A DNA stretch of 5,435 bases from Endomicrobium sp. GTDB lineage: Bacteria; Elusimicrobiota; Endomicrobiia; Endomicrobiales; Endomicrobiaceae. The DNA lies in the NCBI GenBank assembly GCA_031273645.1, contig JAISRM010000175.1:1-5435 (forward strand). The letters run 5' to 3'. Under the pieces are notes generated by a model that saw only the letters and a list, made by a program, of their open reading frames with translations, was not told where the DNA came from and ran no database searches. Positions 5,328-5,435 of the stretch are shown piece after piece. A program made the translations under genes and the position numbers. Every line of letters begins with the position of its first letter. Position 1 is the stretch's first letter.

Positions 5328-5435
5328 ATGAAAAACACAGAAAAAGTATTAAAATTAAAGGGAAAAGATTTTAGAAGGCTTGTGGGAGTGAAGAAAGGGA
5401 CGTATAAAGAGATGTTAAAAGTAGTAAAGAGAGGG
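5328..5435 (+). CDS. Insertion-sequence transposase, N-terminal fragment (runs off window)
   Basis: The last 36 codons of the window start MKNTEKVLKLKGKDF and continue RRLVGVKKGTYKEMLKVV. The F-x-R-L-x-G-V-x-x-x-T-[FY]-x-x-M pattern is the helix-turn-helix usual at the N-terminus of IS5-type DDE transposases (HTH_Tnp_4 style). The catalytic DDE residues would lie beyond the window, so activity cannot be judged. The frame is open upstream to 5133 with another ATG at 5271; 5328 is chosen because family members usually have only about 10-15 residues before the helix-turn-helix. Upstream purines (AAAAGA) give only a weak ribosome site. The terminal inverted repeat of the element was not identified. 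Its flank is more AT-rich than the rest of the window, consistent with acquired DNA. Confidence 0.65.
   Translation, partial: MKNTEKVLKLKGKDFRRLVGVKKGTYKEMLKVVKRG

Overview
The window is an AT-rich bacterial segment. It holds two full-length divergent genes, one tRNA gene, and a decayed, mobile-element-flavoured right edge. A Gram-negative (outer-membrane) cell is certain in practice, because the largest gene encodes a type V autotransporter with a Sec signal peptide and an outer-membrane beta-barrel. Base composition, heavy use of ATA, AAA and GAA codons, and a Pmp-like repeat passenger fit an Elusimicrobiota / Endomicrobium-like organism. That assignment rests on general resemblance only and was not tested by any search.

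Layout: (1) Positions 1-409 contain no intact gene. This stretch has a 10-bp-stem hairpin, two short tandem duplications and a series of degenerate copies of the 3' end of the next gene. (2) Positions 410-1585, minus strand, encode a MoeB/ThiF-type adenylyltransferase fused to a C-terminal rhodanese domain. All key residues are present (P-loop-like GAGGLG, Zn cysteines, both reactive cysteines). (3) Positions 1586-1737 are a divergent intergenic spacer with promoter candidates in both directions. (4) Positions 1738-4506, plus strand, encode a 922-residue autotransporter. Its passenger carries nine GG[AG]x / FxxN repeats with a period of about 27 residues, like the repeats of chlamydial polymorphic membrane proteins. 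(5) Positions 4507-4911 are mostly non-coding, with one doubtful minus-strand ORF, three perfect small inverted repeats, and a probable tRNA promoter followed by a triplicated 15-bp sequence. (6) Positions 4912-5001 are tRNA-Ser(UGA) with encoded CCA. (7) Positions 5002-5435 are more AT-rich. They hold a frameshifted small gene with a ribosomal protein L29-like look, then the start of an insertion-sequence transposase that runs off the window.

The two large genes are divergently transcribed and have no obvious shared pathway. The first works in cytoplasmic sulfur transfer (thiamin, molybdopterin or tRNA thiolation); the second builds a surface-exposed beta-helix. No sulfur-carrier protein gene (ThiS/MoaD) lies in the window to settle the substrate of the adenylyltransferase. 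The most unusual signals are the decayed, tandemly arranged copies of the rhodanese 3' end and the regular Pmp-like repeat array. I saw no CRISPR array, riboswitch or clearly new multi-gene system.
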